Shown: positions 1 through 6,208 of the stretch, piece by piece
Layout of the letters: every line of letters begins with the position of its first letter
How positions within the stretch are numbered: the stretch's first letter is position 1
Source of the DNA: Limnoglobus sp.
GTDB lineage: Bacteria > Planctomycetota > Planctomycetia > Gemmatales > Gemmataceae
DNA: 8,208 nucleotides
Assembly (NCBI GenBank): GCA_025353985.1
Contig: JANXNT010000413.1
Span: 1-8,208, forward strand
Direction of reading: 5' to 3'
The notes under the pieces: generated by a model
What the model was told of the DNA's origin: nothing
Databases searched by the model: none
The model's input: only the letters and a program-made list of their open reading frames with translations
Program-made: the position numbers and the translations under genes

Positions 1-321
1 CCATTAGCCCCATGTCCCGCTTCGCGCATCTGGGGTACGAGCGAAATACCAAACGACCCCGAACGGGTAGGGTTCTATTCTTCAGTCCTGAAAGGATCGT
101 TTACGTACCATGGCATGGGCCGCGCCCATTGGCTTCTTGCGTCGCGTCTCGAAGACTCGCCACGACTGGTTTTTTTGGGGTATTTGCCCCCGCGTAGACT
201 AAAGACCCACGGCTACCAGAGAAGAAAGAACGAAAGACGCAGTTGATACCCAAAAACACTGTTTTTTCAGCCATGTACCGTCGCAAGATCCACAGATTAC
301 TCCGTTCCCGCCGCAACTTGC
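1..321. other. Non-coding leader/intergenic stretch, no gene recognised
   Basis: I find no convincing gene here. The open frames (12-197 on +, 101-316 on -) are short, have no ribosome site or family motif, and look like chance ORFs. Visible structure is limited to a 6-bp hairpin ATGGGC-CGC-GCCCAT (115-129) and a weak terminator-like element at 141-176, listed separately. I saw no T-arm motif of a tRNA or tmRNA and no conserved core of RNase P or SRP RNA. Confidence 0.4.
141..176 (+). terminator. Weak terminator-like hairpin with T7 tract
   Basis: A nested inverted repeat, outer GTCG/CGAC (141-144 and 163-166) and inner GTCT-CGA-AGAC (146-156), is followed after three bases by seven T (170-176). 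The outer and inner stems are joined by unequal linkers, so the fold is imperfect. It could end a transcript entering from the left of the window. This is inferred from shape only. Confidence 0.25.
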
Positions 322-350
322 TTGAATCCGCTTTTCCGCATCGCTAATCT
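322..350 (+). promoter_or_regulatory. Candidate sigma70-type promoter of the HAD-fabZ-trmB operon
   Basis: TTGAAT (322-327), a spacer of exactly 17 bases, then TAATCT (345-350). The -35 matches TTGACA at 5 of 6 positions and the -10 matches TATAAT at 4 of 6. Transcription would start near 357, leaving a leader of about 40 nt before the ATG at 396. A 7-bp inverted repeat overlaps the -10 and the expected start point. Planctomycete promoters are poorly characterised, so this rests on consensus likeness and position. Confidence 0.4.
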
Positions 351-364
351 AGAAAAGTTAGCGA
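341..364. repeat. 7-bp inverted repeat, possible operator
   Basis: TCGCTAA (341-347) and TTAGCGA (358-364) are perfect inverted copies separated by 10 bases. The left arm covers half of the candidate -10 box and the right arm lies at the predicted transcription start. This is the usual place for a repressor operator. It is too far upstream in the leader to form a complete mRNA hairpin if transcription starts near 357. The role is inferred. Confidence 0.35.
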
Positions 365-395
365 CACTCCCCGATCCTTCCACCCCGTTAGGGCC

Positions 396-1358
396 ATGGC
401 ACTCACACTGGAGCAATATGCGGATAGCTACTTGCCCGCGCGTGGGCTACCCTGGCCCGCCGCCCCGATGGTGAAGTTGGCCAAGGCGAAACCGTTCCTG
501 CACACGTTGCCCGTGAAGGCGGTGATGTGGAACGTTTATGGGACGTTGCTCGCGATTCCACAAGGCGAAATCCTGTTCGAGCACGAGCATAGTTTCGTGA
601 CGGACAATGCGTTCGAGAAGACGATCCAAGAGTTCAACATGTGGAACTCGATGAGCCGCAAACCCGGCGCACCGGCTGCGTATATGCGTGAGATGTTCAC
701 GAAAGCACTGACGAACTTGCGGATGATGGGCAGCGGTGGCGAGAAATTTCCGGAAGTGCAATCGGAGCGAATCTGGGAAGACATCGTTAAGAAACTGATG
801 CAGAAGGAATACGTCTTCGATACGAATGTCTACGGCGCGATCGGCGAGTTCGTGAAGAAGATCGCGTACTTTTATCATGCGAGTATTCAGGGTGTGGGGG
901 CGTACCTCGGAGCGGCGGAAACGGTACAAATGCTCGCCGATGCGGGTGTGCCGAGTGGGTTGCTGGCCGATGGCCAGTGCTTCACTCCCGCGCAGATTCA
1001 CAAGACGTTCCGCGAGCAAGACGCGAATTTCGATGTGAATCTGGCGTTCCCCGTCGCGTTGCGGGTAATGTCCACCGATAAAAAAGCGAAGAAGCCATCG
1101 GAGACGATTTTCAAGGCGGCACTGGCCGTCTGTGCGTCGCGCGGCTGGAAGCCATCGGAAGTTTTGCACGTCGGGTCGAATGTCGTTCGCGATATTGCCC
1201 CCGCGAAGAAGCACGGCTTTCTGACCGCACTCTTTGCGGGTGACAAGCAATCTCTGGTGGCGACATCGGAGCATCTGAAGGAACCGCAGTTCCGCCCCGA
1301 CGTCCTCGTGACGGAACTGCCACAGGTTTTGGAAATCATCGGGTACGGTAAGGAGTAG
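396..1358 (+). CDS. HAD-superfamily protein with degenerate active site
   Basis: This 320-residue protein has the layout of a haloacid-dehalogenase-fold hydrolase with a helical cap. Motif I is VMWNVYGTLL (residues 43-52), where the usual nucleophile Asp of DxYGTL is Asn46. Motif II is GLLADG (188-193), with Ala191 where Ser/Thr is expected. Motif III Lys is kept (Lys232/233 in KKPSETIF). Motif IV is VLHVGSNVVRD (256-266), where the first Asp of GDxxxxD is Ser261 and the second, Asp266, is kept. HAD enzymes normally use the motif I Asp to form a phospho- or ester-enzyme, so this copy is probably catalytically weak or dead and may bind ligand or protein instead; that is inference. About 40 residues precede motif I. 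The ATG has only a poor upstream ribosome site (TTAGGG). It heads the tight operon with the dehydratase and TrmB. Confidence 0.8.
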   Translation: MALTLEQYADSYLPARGLPWPAAPMVKLAKAKPFLHTLPVKAVMWNVYGTLLAIPQGEILFEHEHSFVTDNAFEKTIQEFNMWNSMSRKPGAPAAYMREMFTKALTNLRMMGSGGEKFPEVQSERIWEDIVKKLMQKEYVFDTNVYGAIGEFVKKIAYFYHASIQGVGAYLGAAETVQMLADAGVPSGLLADGQCFTPAQIHKTFREQDANFDVNLAFPVALRVMSTDKKAKKPSETIFKAALAVCASRGWKPSEVLHVGSNVVRDIAPAKKHGFLTALFAGDKQSLVATSEHLKEPQFRPDVLVTELPQVLEIIGYGKE

Positions 1359-1362
1359 CGTT

Positions 1363-1884
1363 ATGCCCGCCGAACAGGCTGTTACAGTCGATTTGTCTGC
1401 ACTCGACTTTACGCGAACGATTGTGGCCATCGCCAAGATCGAAGCCGCCAATCCGCATCGCCACGAAATGAAATTGCTATCGGGGATCGCGCACATCGAT
1501 ACGGAAGCTCGCATCATCGTCGGCTACGTCGATACGTCGACGAACGACTTTTGGGTGCGTGGGCACTTCCCGAAATACCCCGTGATGCCGGGCGTGCTGA
1601 TGTGCGAAGCGGCTGCCCAACTCGCGAATTATTACACCGCACACGTACACCCGAGTACGGATCGGCTCATCGGTCTCGGCGGCATCGAGGAAGCCCGCTT
1701 CCGCGAAATGATCCGCCCCGGCGAGCGACTCATCCTCGTCGGTCACGGTTTGCGTGTCGGCTTGAAAGCCACGAAGTTTGCCGTGCGTGGCCACGTTCAT
1801 CGCGACGGCCAATTCGTCAACGTCTTCGAAGCCACGATCATCGGCGTTTCGCTCGGCAAGTGGGAGGATCTCCTTCGTGCGTAA
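1363..1884 (+). CDS. fabZ: 3-hydroxyacyl-ACP dehydratase, FabZ-type hot-dog protein
   Basis: The 173-residue product is a single hot-dog domain of the FabZ/FabA family. This family dehydrates (3R)-hydroxyacyl-ACP to trans-2-enoyl-ACP in cytoplasmic type II fatty acid synthesis. The active-site stretch RGHFPKYPVMPGVLMCEAAAQ begins at residue 67. It gives catalytic His68 and Glu82, 14 residues apart as in FabZ. PHRHEMKLL (31-39) corresponds to the PHRYPFLL region of classical FabZ. It is somewhat longer than the usual 145-150 residues, with extra N-terminal sequence. The ATG follows the HAD stop by 4 nt and has a strong ribosome site TAAGGAG (1349-1355), so translation is probably coupled. A planctomycete FabZ paralogue acting on another acyl-thioester is possible; another fabZ elsewhere cannot be excluded. 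Confidence 0.85.
   Translation: MPAEQAVTVDLSALDFTRTIVAIAKIEAANPHRHEMKLLSGIAHIDTEARIIVGYVDTSTNDFWVRGHFPKYPVMPGVLMCEAAAQLANYYTAHVHPSTDRLIGLGGIEEARFREMIRPGERLILVGHGLRVGLKATKFAVRGHVHRDGQFVNVFEATIIGVSLGKWEDLLRA
1862..1867 (+). promoter_or_regulatory. Ribosome binding site deciding the trmB start
   Basis: GGGAGG lies 9 nt before GTG 1877, inside the last codons of the dehydratase gene. It favours this GTG over the in-frame ATG at 1778, which would add 33 residues lying wholly within the dehydratase gene and lacking family likeness. Confidence 0.6.
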
Positions 1885-2581
1885 GCCGCGGCGACTTGCG
1901 CCCGACGCGCTGCAACCGTACGTCTGGGAGTTACCCGAGCGCCTGCGCGGTCGTTGGGGCGACCGCACGAAAGCCGATGCGACCGAGGGTGAACCCGAAT
2001 CGCCCGCCGCCAAAATCGACTGGCCGACACTCTACGGCAACGATCACCCCGTCGAGATCGAAGTCGGATTCGGCAAGGGTTTGTTCCTCGTCAACGAAGG
2101 CGTGGCGAACCCCGACCGCAACTACTTCGGCATCGAGATCATTCGGAAATATCAACTGTATGCCGCCACACGGGTGGCGAACCGTGGCTTGCCAAACGTG
2201 AAGACCTGCTGCGCGGACGCCAAAATTATCATGCGCGAGTTCGTCGTTCCCGGCACCGTTACGACGGTACACGTATTCTTCCCCGATCCGTGGTGGAAGA
2301 ACAAGCACAAGAAGCGTTTGCTGTTCACGCCCGAGTTCGCGACGCTGACGAACGATGTGTTAAAGAGGAACGGCCAACTGCACTTCGTGACCGATGTGCA
2401 AGACTATTTCGAGATGGTCACCGAGACGCTACGGCACTGCCCCGGCTTCGAGGAACTGCCCCAACCACCCGAGCCAGCCCCCGTTCACGACATGGATTAC
2501 CTCACGAACTTCGAGCGAAAGTTCCGCAAAGAAGGCCGCCCCATTTACCGTTCGCGGTACGTCAAAGTCGAAAGAATATAG
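1877..2581 (+). CDS. trmB: tRNA (guanine-N7-)-methyltransferase TrmB
   Basis: TrmB uses S-adenosylmethionine to make 7-methylguanosine at position 46 of tRNA variable loops. From GTG 1877 the protein has 234 residues, close to family size. The SAM-binding motif I EVGFGKG is at 62-68 and FGIEI with the ribose-binding acid at 84-88. Asp114 lies in CCADA, and the family signature FPDPWWKNKHKKRL is at 135-148. TDV (172-174) supplies the expected catalytic Asp173. The C-terminal substrate-binding region is DYLTNFERKFRKEGRPIYR (207-225), matching the TxxE pattern. The N-terminus has a polar stretch (about 28-46) that may be a flexible insert. The start codon overlaps the dehydratase gene by 8 nt. 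The combination of motifs makes the assignment secure. Confidence 0.95.
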   Translation: MRKPRRLAPDALQPYVWELPERLRGRWGDRTKADATEGEPESPAAKIDWPTLYGNDHPVEIEVGFGKGLFLVNEGVANPDRNYFGIEIIRKYQLYAATRVANRGLPNVKTCCADAKIIMREFVVPGTVTTVHVFFPDPWWKNKHKKRLLFTPEFATLTNDVLKRNGQLHFVTDVQDYFEMVTETLRHCPGFEELPQPPEPAPVHDMDYLTNFERKFRKEGRPIYRSRYVKVERI

Positions 2582-2610
2582 CGTTGCCGATTTCGTGCTA
2601 GGTTTCGCCT

Positions 2611-3996
2611 ATGAGCACAACTGCGCGGCCGGTTTGGTTTTGGATTGTCATTTGCGTGGCGGCGGCATTTCCTGCCGGGTTTACGCTGTTTGCCTCGTTC
2701 GACCAAGATACCTGGTGGCACCTCGCCGTGGGTCGCTGGATCTGGTCGCACGAACAATTCCCCGTTGCCGAGCCATTTTCCCGCCTCGGCACCGAACACG
2801 GCGCGACGTGGGTTGCGTATAGTTGGCTCTACGAGCTGAGTCTGTTTGGCATCTCGGAAGCGTTCGGCCCGAACGGAATTGCCATCGTGAAGTCGGTATT
2901 TGCCGCGATCACAGTTGGCTCGATTTTCGCGTTCGCACTGCGTCGCGAGATGGCGGCTGTCCCTGCGGTGGTGATTCTGTCGACGCTCGCGATCTCGCTC
3001 ATACCGTTCATGCGGGAACGCCCGTGGCACTTCACCGTTGCGTTTACGGTGATTACGCTCGAAGCCGTGGGCCGCGTGCGCGATGGCACGCCGATACGGC
3101 GAGTGAGTTGGTTGCCGCTGCTGTTTATCCTTTGGGCGAACATCCACATTCAGTTCGTGCTCGGCTGGCTGATTCTCGGCATGGCGGTGCTGTTTCCGGG
3201 TAAGGGCGACCGCCGTAATTTGTTCGCGCTCGCCATCACTTGCGGTTTAGCCACGTTCGTTAACCCGTACGGCCCGCAACTCCTCCAAGTGATCTGGGAG
3301 TATGCCACGCAGGCCGCACCGCGAGACTTCATCAACGAGTTGGCCCCGCCGGAAATCACTTCCGTATGTACGTGGACGGTGTTCGGGTTGATGGTGTGGG
3401 CGGGGTTGGTCGGCGTGCGTCAACCGCGAGACGGATTCAAACTCGGTCTGCTAATTGTCGCCATCATTCTTAGTACGCGAATGCGGCGGGACACATGGTT
3501 CGGCGTCCTCGCGGCGGTGGCCATTTTGCGCGATGTGCAAGCCCCGTTTTCCGTGCGTGTGCGACCGCTGACCGTGGCGATGCTCGTCTGCATGATATTC
3601 GCGATGGCCCGTGCCTACGGTATGCTCGGATACGGTCCGAAGGCGGTGCCGAATAGCGAATATCCACTTGCGGCGATGGCACACATTCGCGAAAAGAATC
3701 TGCCCCGCCCGCTCTACAACGACTTCAACTGGGGCGGTGCGATCATCTGGGGATTGCCGAACCACCCGGTCGCGATCGATGGCCGCACGAACCTCTACGG
3801 CAACGATGGCTTGCGCCGTGCATTCGCAACCTGGGATGGCACCGACGACTGGCGAACCGACAAATTGCTGACGAGTGCAAACCTCGTGATCGCCCCGAAG
3901 GATCGCGTACTCGCCGAATCATTGCGGAACTGCCCGGAGATGTGGGCCATCGCCTTCGAGGACGATATTAGCATCGTGTTCACGAGAGTCCGGTAA
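2611..3996 (+). CDS. Polytopic membrane protein, glycosyltransferase-C-like
   Basis: This 461-residue protein has about ten hydrophobic segments (roughly residues 9-28, 86-109, 115-133, 138-152, 166-177, 181-196, 204-217, 252-268, 276-289, 295-306 and 319-335), then a C-terminal soluble part of about 120 residues. The first outside loop has FDQDTWWHLAVGRWI (30-44); an Asp-x-Asp pair after the first span is typical of GT-C glycosyltransferases that use lipid-linked sugars. It is followed by WVAYSWLYEL (67-76) and WANIHIQF (175-182). The soluble tail carries YNDFNWGGAIIWGLP (369-383) and AIDGRTNLYG (388-397), which I associate with an uncharacterised family found in planctomycetes and Chloroflexi. 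Sugar donor and target are unknown. It starts 29 nt after trmB. Its last 17 nt overlap the end of the opposite-strand gene at 3980. Enzyme activity is inferred, not shown. Confidence 0.75.
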   Translation: MSTTARPVWFWIVICVAAAFPAGFTLFASFDQDTWWHLAVGRWIWSHEQFPVAEPFSRLGTEHGATWVAYSWLYELSLFGISEAFGPNGIAIVKSVFAAITVGSIFAFALRREMAAVPAVVILSTLAISLIPFMRERPWHFTVAFTVITLEAVGRVRDGTPIRRVSWLPLLFILWANIHIQFVLGWLILGMAVLFPGKGDRRNLFALAITCGLATFVNPYGPQLLQVIWEYATQAAPRDFINELAPPEITSVCTWTVFGLMVWAGLVGVRQPRDGFKLGLLIVAIILSTRMRRDTWFGVLAAVAILRDVQAPFSVRVRPLTVAMLVCMIFAMARAYGMLGYGPKAVPNSEYPLAAMAHIREKNLPRPLYNDFNWGGAIIWGLPNHPVAIDGRTNLYGNDGLRRAFATWDGTDDWRTDKLLTSANLVIAPKDRVLAESLRNCPEMWAIAFEDDISIVFTRVR

Positions 3997-4360
3997 CACG
4001 ACTTTGCTGTGCAACCGCCACCAGCGCTCGCCGGGCGTGGACCGACACGCTGTCCCACTTGTTAGACGCGATCTCAGTCAGCACCGCGACGTGCGGGGTT
4101 AACATATCCGGCGGGAACCGCGACACCCAATACGATGCGGTCATCTGGGCGTCGCCGGAGTAATCCTCAAGGGCTAACCCGAGGAGTGTTTTGAGCAATC
4201 CTTCGTTCCCCAAACGGTCCTCGAAGAACCGATTGGCGAGCGGAGATGAATGACACGACAAAATGAGCAACTCTTGAACGGTATCCGCACCCGTGCTACC
4301 GGTCGCTACAAGCTGTGCTGCCTTCGATTCACGCCTCGCCTCGTGGTCGCCTGATTGCAC
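3980..4360 (-). CDS. Small helical protein of unknown function
   Basis: I do not recognise this protein. From GTG 4360 it has 126 residues. They look mostly alpha-helical, with leucine/alanine-rich stretches (for example TVQELLILS, LLKTLLGLALED, HARRALVAVAQQ) that resemble HEAT/ARM-type helical pairs. There is no signal peptide or membrane span. The GTG at 4360 is preferred because GAGGG (4368-4372) lies 7 nt upstream. A longer version from GTG 4378 would overlap the upstream gene's stop by 7 nt. It is the last gene of the minus-strand cluster and probably translationally coupled to its partner at 4372-4779. The pairing of two small unknown proteins recalls adaptor or immunity pairs, but nothing in the sequence proves that. 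Confidence 0.65.
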   Translation of the reverse strand: MQSGDHEARRESKAAQLVATGSTGADTVQELLILSCHSSPLANRFFEDRLGNEGLLKTLLGLALEDYSGDAQMTASYWVSRFPPDMLTPHVAVLTEIASNKWDSVSVHARRALVAVAQQSRVTGLS

Positions 4361-4367
4361 TTTGAAG

Positions 4368-4372
4368 CCCTC
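4368..4372 (-). promoter_or_regulatory. Ribosome binding site favouring GTG 4360
   Basis: GAGGG on the minus strand, sharing a base with the upstream TAG stop (4372-4374), with a 7-nt spacing to GTG 4360. The alternative GTG 4378 has only weak purine-rich sequence before it. Confidence 0.4.
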
Positions 4373-4779
4373 TACCACAAGTCATCCACGATAGAGCACC
4401 GCACGACGCAATCCACAGACCCACTGCGACCGGACTCGGCGTCGCATACTTCGGCCTGCAGTTCCACCGTGACGAGTCCGGCTTCGCGGTCGTACCCGCG
4501 GCAGCGAACGTCCAGCCGCTCGAACGAAAGCCACATGCTTGGCGTCTCGACCCCACCCTCAGCAATCGGGTCACCGTCCACATCGGCTGGGCCGTAAGAC
4601 TGCCCCGACACTTCAGCGATCCCAGCCGCGTCTGGGAATGGGATGCCGTACAGGTGCAACTGGCACTTCGGCCCCTCAGCCTCGACGTCCAATTCCCCTT
4701 CGGCGAACTGGCATCGTGCCGAGCGGAACCGGGTGATCTTGCCTTCAAAGTCGAGATAGCCGACGTGTGCCGTATCCAT
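4372..4779 (-). CDS. Small beta-rich protein of unknown function
   Basis: This is an unrecognised 135-residue protein. It is acidic and appears rich in beta strands, with alternating hydrophobic/polar runs such as ARCQFAEGELDVEAEG (21-36) and GLVTVELQAEVCD (101-113). It has several cysteines (Cys23, 39, 93, 112, 124, 128) and no signal peptide. The ATG is preceded by TGAGGA with 6 nt spacing, a good ribosome site. It lies 42 nt after the cupin gene and just before the helical protein, so the two are probably co-expressed. I cannot name a family. Coding status is supported by the ribosome site and by the coupled downstream gene. Confidence 0.65.
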   Translation of the reverse strand: MDTAHVGYLDFEGKITRFRSARCQFAEGELDVEAEGPKCQLHLYGIPFPDAAGIAEVSGQSYGPADVDGDPIAEGGVETPSMWLSFERLDVRCRGYDREAGLVTVELQAEVCDAESGRSGSVDCVVRCSIVDDLW

Positions 4780-4821
4780 CTGTAATCCTCAATCGAAGAC
4801 TGTCACGTGGAATGCCTTCTG

Positions 4822-5263
4822 TCACTTGTCTTTCTTGTGCGGCTCGGGAATGACCAACTCTTTTGCGTCGCGTGGATGAACGAGGACTGCGAGTACGCGC
4901 GTCTTGACCTTGTTGCTCGGGTTACGCGAGACGGCGTGGAGTGCCATCGCCGATTCGTAGAACGTGTCGCCGACTTTCAGCGTTCGCACCTTCTCGTCGC
5001 CAACTGCGAACTCGAGTTCGCCTTCGAGAATGTAGCCGAAGATCGGGCCAGGGTGCCGGTGGGGTGCACTCGAAACGCCCGGCCCGAAAGTCACCTCGAA
5101 GGTGGTTGTTTTTGGCCTTCTTGCCGCTGAGTTCTTCTTCGATGTCCACGGATGAAATGACTCTGACCGCTGGCCCCTTGGCATCGCCATGCTCATCGGC
5201 GAAGGCCAAACCACACACAACGACGATGACCCCAACAGCGAGTGTCCGCAACGATCGATTCAT
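4822..5263 (-). pseudogene. Secreted cupin-domain protein, frameshifted
   Basis: Two reading frames together make one cupin protein. The N-terminal frame starts at ATG 5263, with GGAG 7 nt upstream. It encodes a Sec signal peptide, MNRSLRTLAVGVIVVVCGLA, with likely cleavage after AFA. It continues to ELSGKKAK, then loses likeness and ends at 4922. The C-terminal frame resumes at KTTTFEVTFGPG and has the cupin core: APHRHPGPIFGYILEGELEF, then GDTFYESAMALHAVSRN, ending in HKKDK. Removing one A from the A5 run (T5 on +, 5109-5113) joins them into a 146-residue protein. Cupin metal-ligand histidines (HRH and the later His) are present, but the usual Glu four or five residues after HRH is absent. 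Either the gene is recently inactivated or this is a base-call error in the homopolymer. The restored protein would be a small secreted metal-binding cupin of unknown substrate. Confidence 0.75.
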
Positions 5264-5315
5264 CAGCCATCTCCATGATTGTTATGTGAGACGAAATCAC
5301 ATTACTGCGGCGGCG

Positions 5316-6206
5316 TCATTCCGTCACTTCGAGGGCTGTCAGAGCGTCGCGGAGTTCGTTCTCGAAGCGCTTCGTGAGGCCAGGGATCCAGCTTTCACTG
5401 ACGTTCTTAAACCGAACGAGTTTGCCATCCGTCGTTTTGCGGCCGCGCTCGGCGTAGATCGCTTTCAGGGCGGCGACTTCGTCGAAGACTTTCGCGCTCA
5501 TCAGAGGCTGGATCGCCACGGCAATCGCATCGGTGTTCGGCCCATGATGGACCGCAGACGACCACAGCGCATCGCGAAACACCAGCGAACGCTTGCCGAC
5601 ATCGAGGCCCAACTCTTTCTTCAGCTTGCGCAATTGCGGGTCATAGTGTGTGTCTTGAATGAACTGGTGTTCGTTCTTGTGGAGCGCGTCCGCATCCTTC
5701 GTGGCCAGCGTTTTCCACTTCGCGGTGAAGGCATCGCTGCCGCCTTTCAGACCTGCGAATTCGTCTGCGTAGTACTTGTTCGTGAACTGATCGGCACGGC
5801 CGATCTTCGAAGCGAGTTGATATGAACCATACGACACGCCGCCCGGGTCGCCGACTCCCGTCGAGACTACGCCAGGGCCACGCCCGCCCGATTCATACAT
5901 CTCGGAGAGAAACCCGAGATCGCCATCGGCCCGCACGGGTACCCACTTCCCAGGGAGCGTTTTGCCGTCATTGGTCAATGTGTCCGCAGTCAGCACGATG
6001 GTCTTTTTCTTGTCATCCGCAAGCACGATCCGTTCGGCGTTTCGCTCGACTTCCTTCAAAATCGCTTTCTTGTCTGTCGTTTCTGCAACCCATTTGCCGC
6101 CGTACGCATTGAGGTAGCGAACGCCATCGCCGACCCACTGAAGCCGCGGTTCGGCGGCGTTCGCGTTCGTTGCGAATGCCAGCATTACGAGCGATAGCCA
6201 ACGCAT
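5316..6206 (-). CDS. Secreted lysozyme-like (GH24/46-type) hydrolase candidate
   Basis: The 296-residue protein begins with a Sec signal peptide (MRWLSLVMLAFATNANA, cleavage before AEP at about residue 18). Residues 25-90 form a short module with GKWV, EVERNAERIVLADDKKK and GKWVP, like modules common in planctomycete proteins. The main domain starts near 98: FLSEMYESGGRGPGVVSTG, GDPGGVSYGSYQLASKIGR (119-137), then FIQDTHYDP (182-190) and ALWSSAVHHG (213-222). This pattern resembles lysozyme/chitosanase-fold domains seen at VgrG and phage-tail C-termini; Glu105 in YESG is the likely catalytic acid and Asp120 a candidate second residue. It would act outside the cytoplasm on glycan. ATG 6206 is chosen over TTG 6212 because AAGGAG sits 7 nt before it. 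It follows the MBL gene by 2 nt. Function by motif likeness only. Confidence 0.7.
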   Translation of the reverse strand: MRWLSLVMLAFATNANAAEPRLQWVGDGVRYLNAYGGKWVAETTDKKAILKEVERNAERIVLADDKKKTIVLTADTLTNDGKTLPGKWVPVRADGDLGFLSEMYESGGRGPGVVSTGVGDPGGVSYGSYQLASKIGRADQFTNKYYADEFAGLKGGSDAFTAKWKTLATKDADALHKNEHQFIQDTHYDPQLRKLKKELGLDVGKRSLVFRDALWSSAVHHGPNTDAIAVAIQPLMSAKVFDEVAALKAIYAERGRKTTDGKLVRFKNVSESWIPGLTKRFENELRDALTALEVTE

Positions 6207-6208
6207 TT

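Noticed and set aside
12..197. 61-codon open frame at the left edge
   Set aside because: It has no ribosome site, no motif, and crosses the hairpin/T-tract element. Treated as chance.
252..266. AAAAACA-C-TGTTTTT inverted repeat
   Set aside because: The loop would be a single base and the arms are homopolymer-like, so it is probably composition rather than a functional hairpin or site.
447..1517. 356-codon open frame on the minus strand
   Set aside because: It is antisense to the HAD and dehydratase genes, is rich in Arg/His as expected of a shadow frame in GC-rich DNA, and has no family motif.
5109..5113. Programmed ribosomal frameshifting in the cupin gene
   Set aside because: Joining the frames needs a +1 (or -2) shift. 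The local sequence GCC AAA AAC is not the canonical A AAA AAC heptamer for -1 shifting, and no stimulatory hairpin stands out, so a mutation or base-call error is simpler.
4941..5825. 294-codon open frame on the plus strand
   Set aside because: It lies antisense to the cupin and lysozyme-like genes, both of which have signal peptides, ribosome sites and recognisable motifs.
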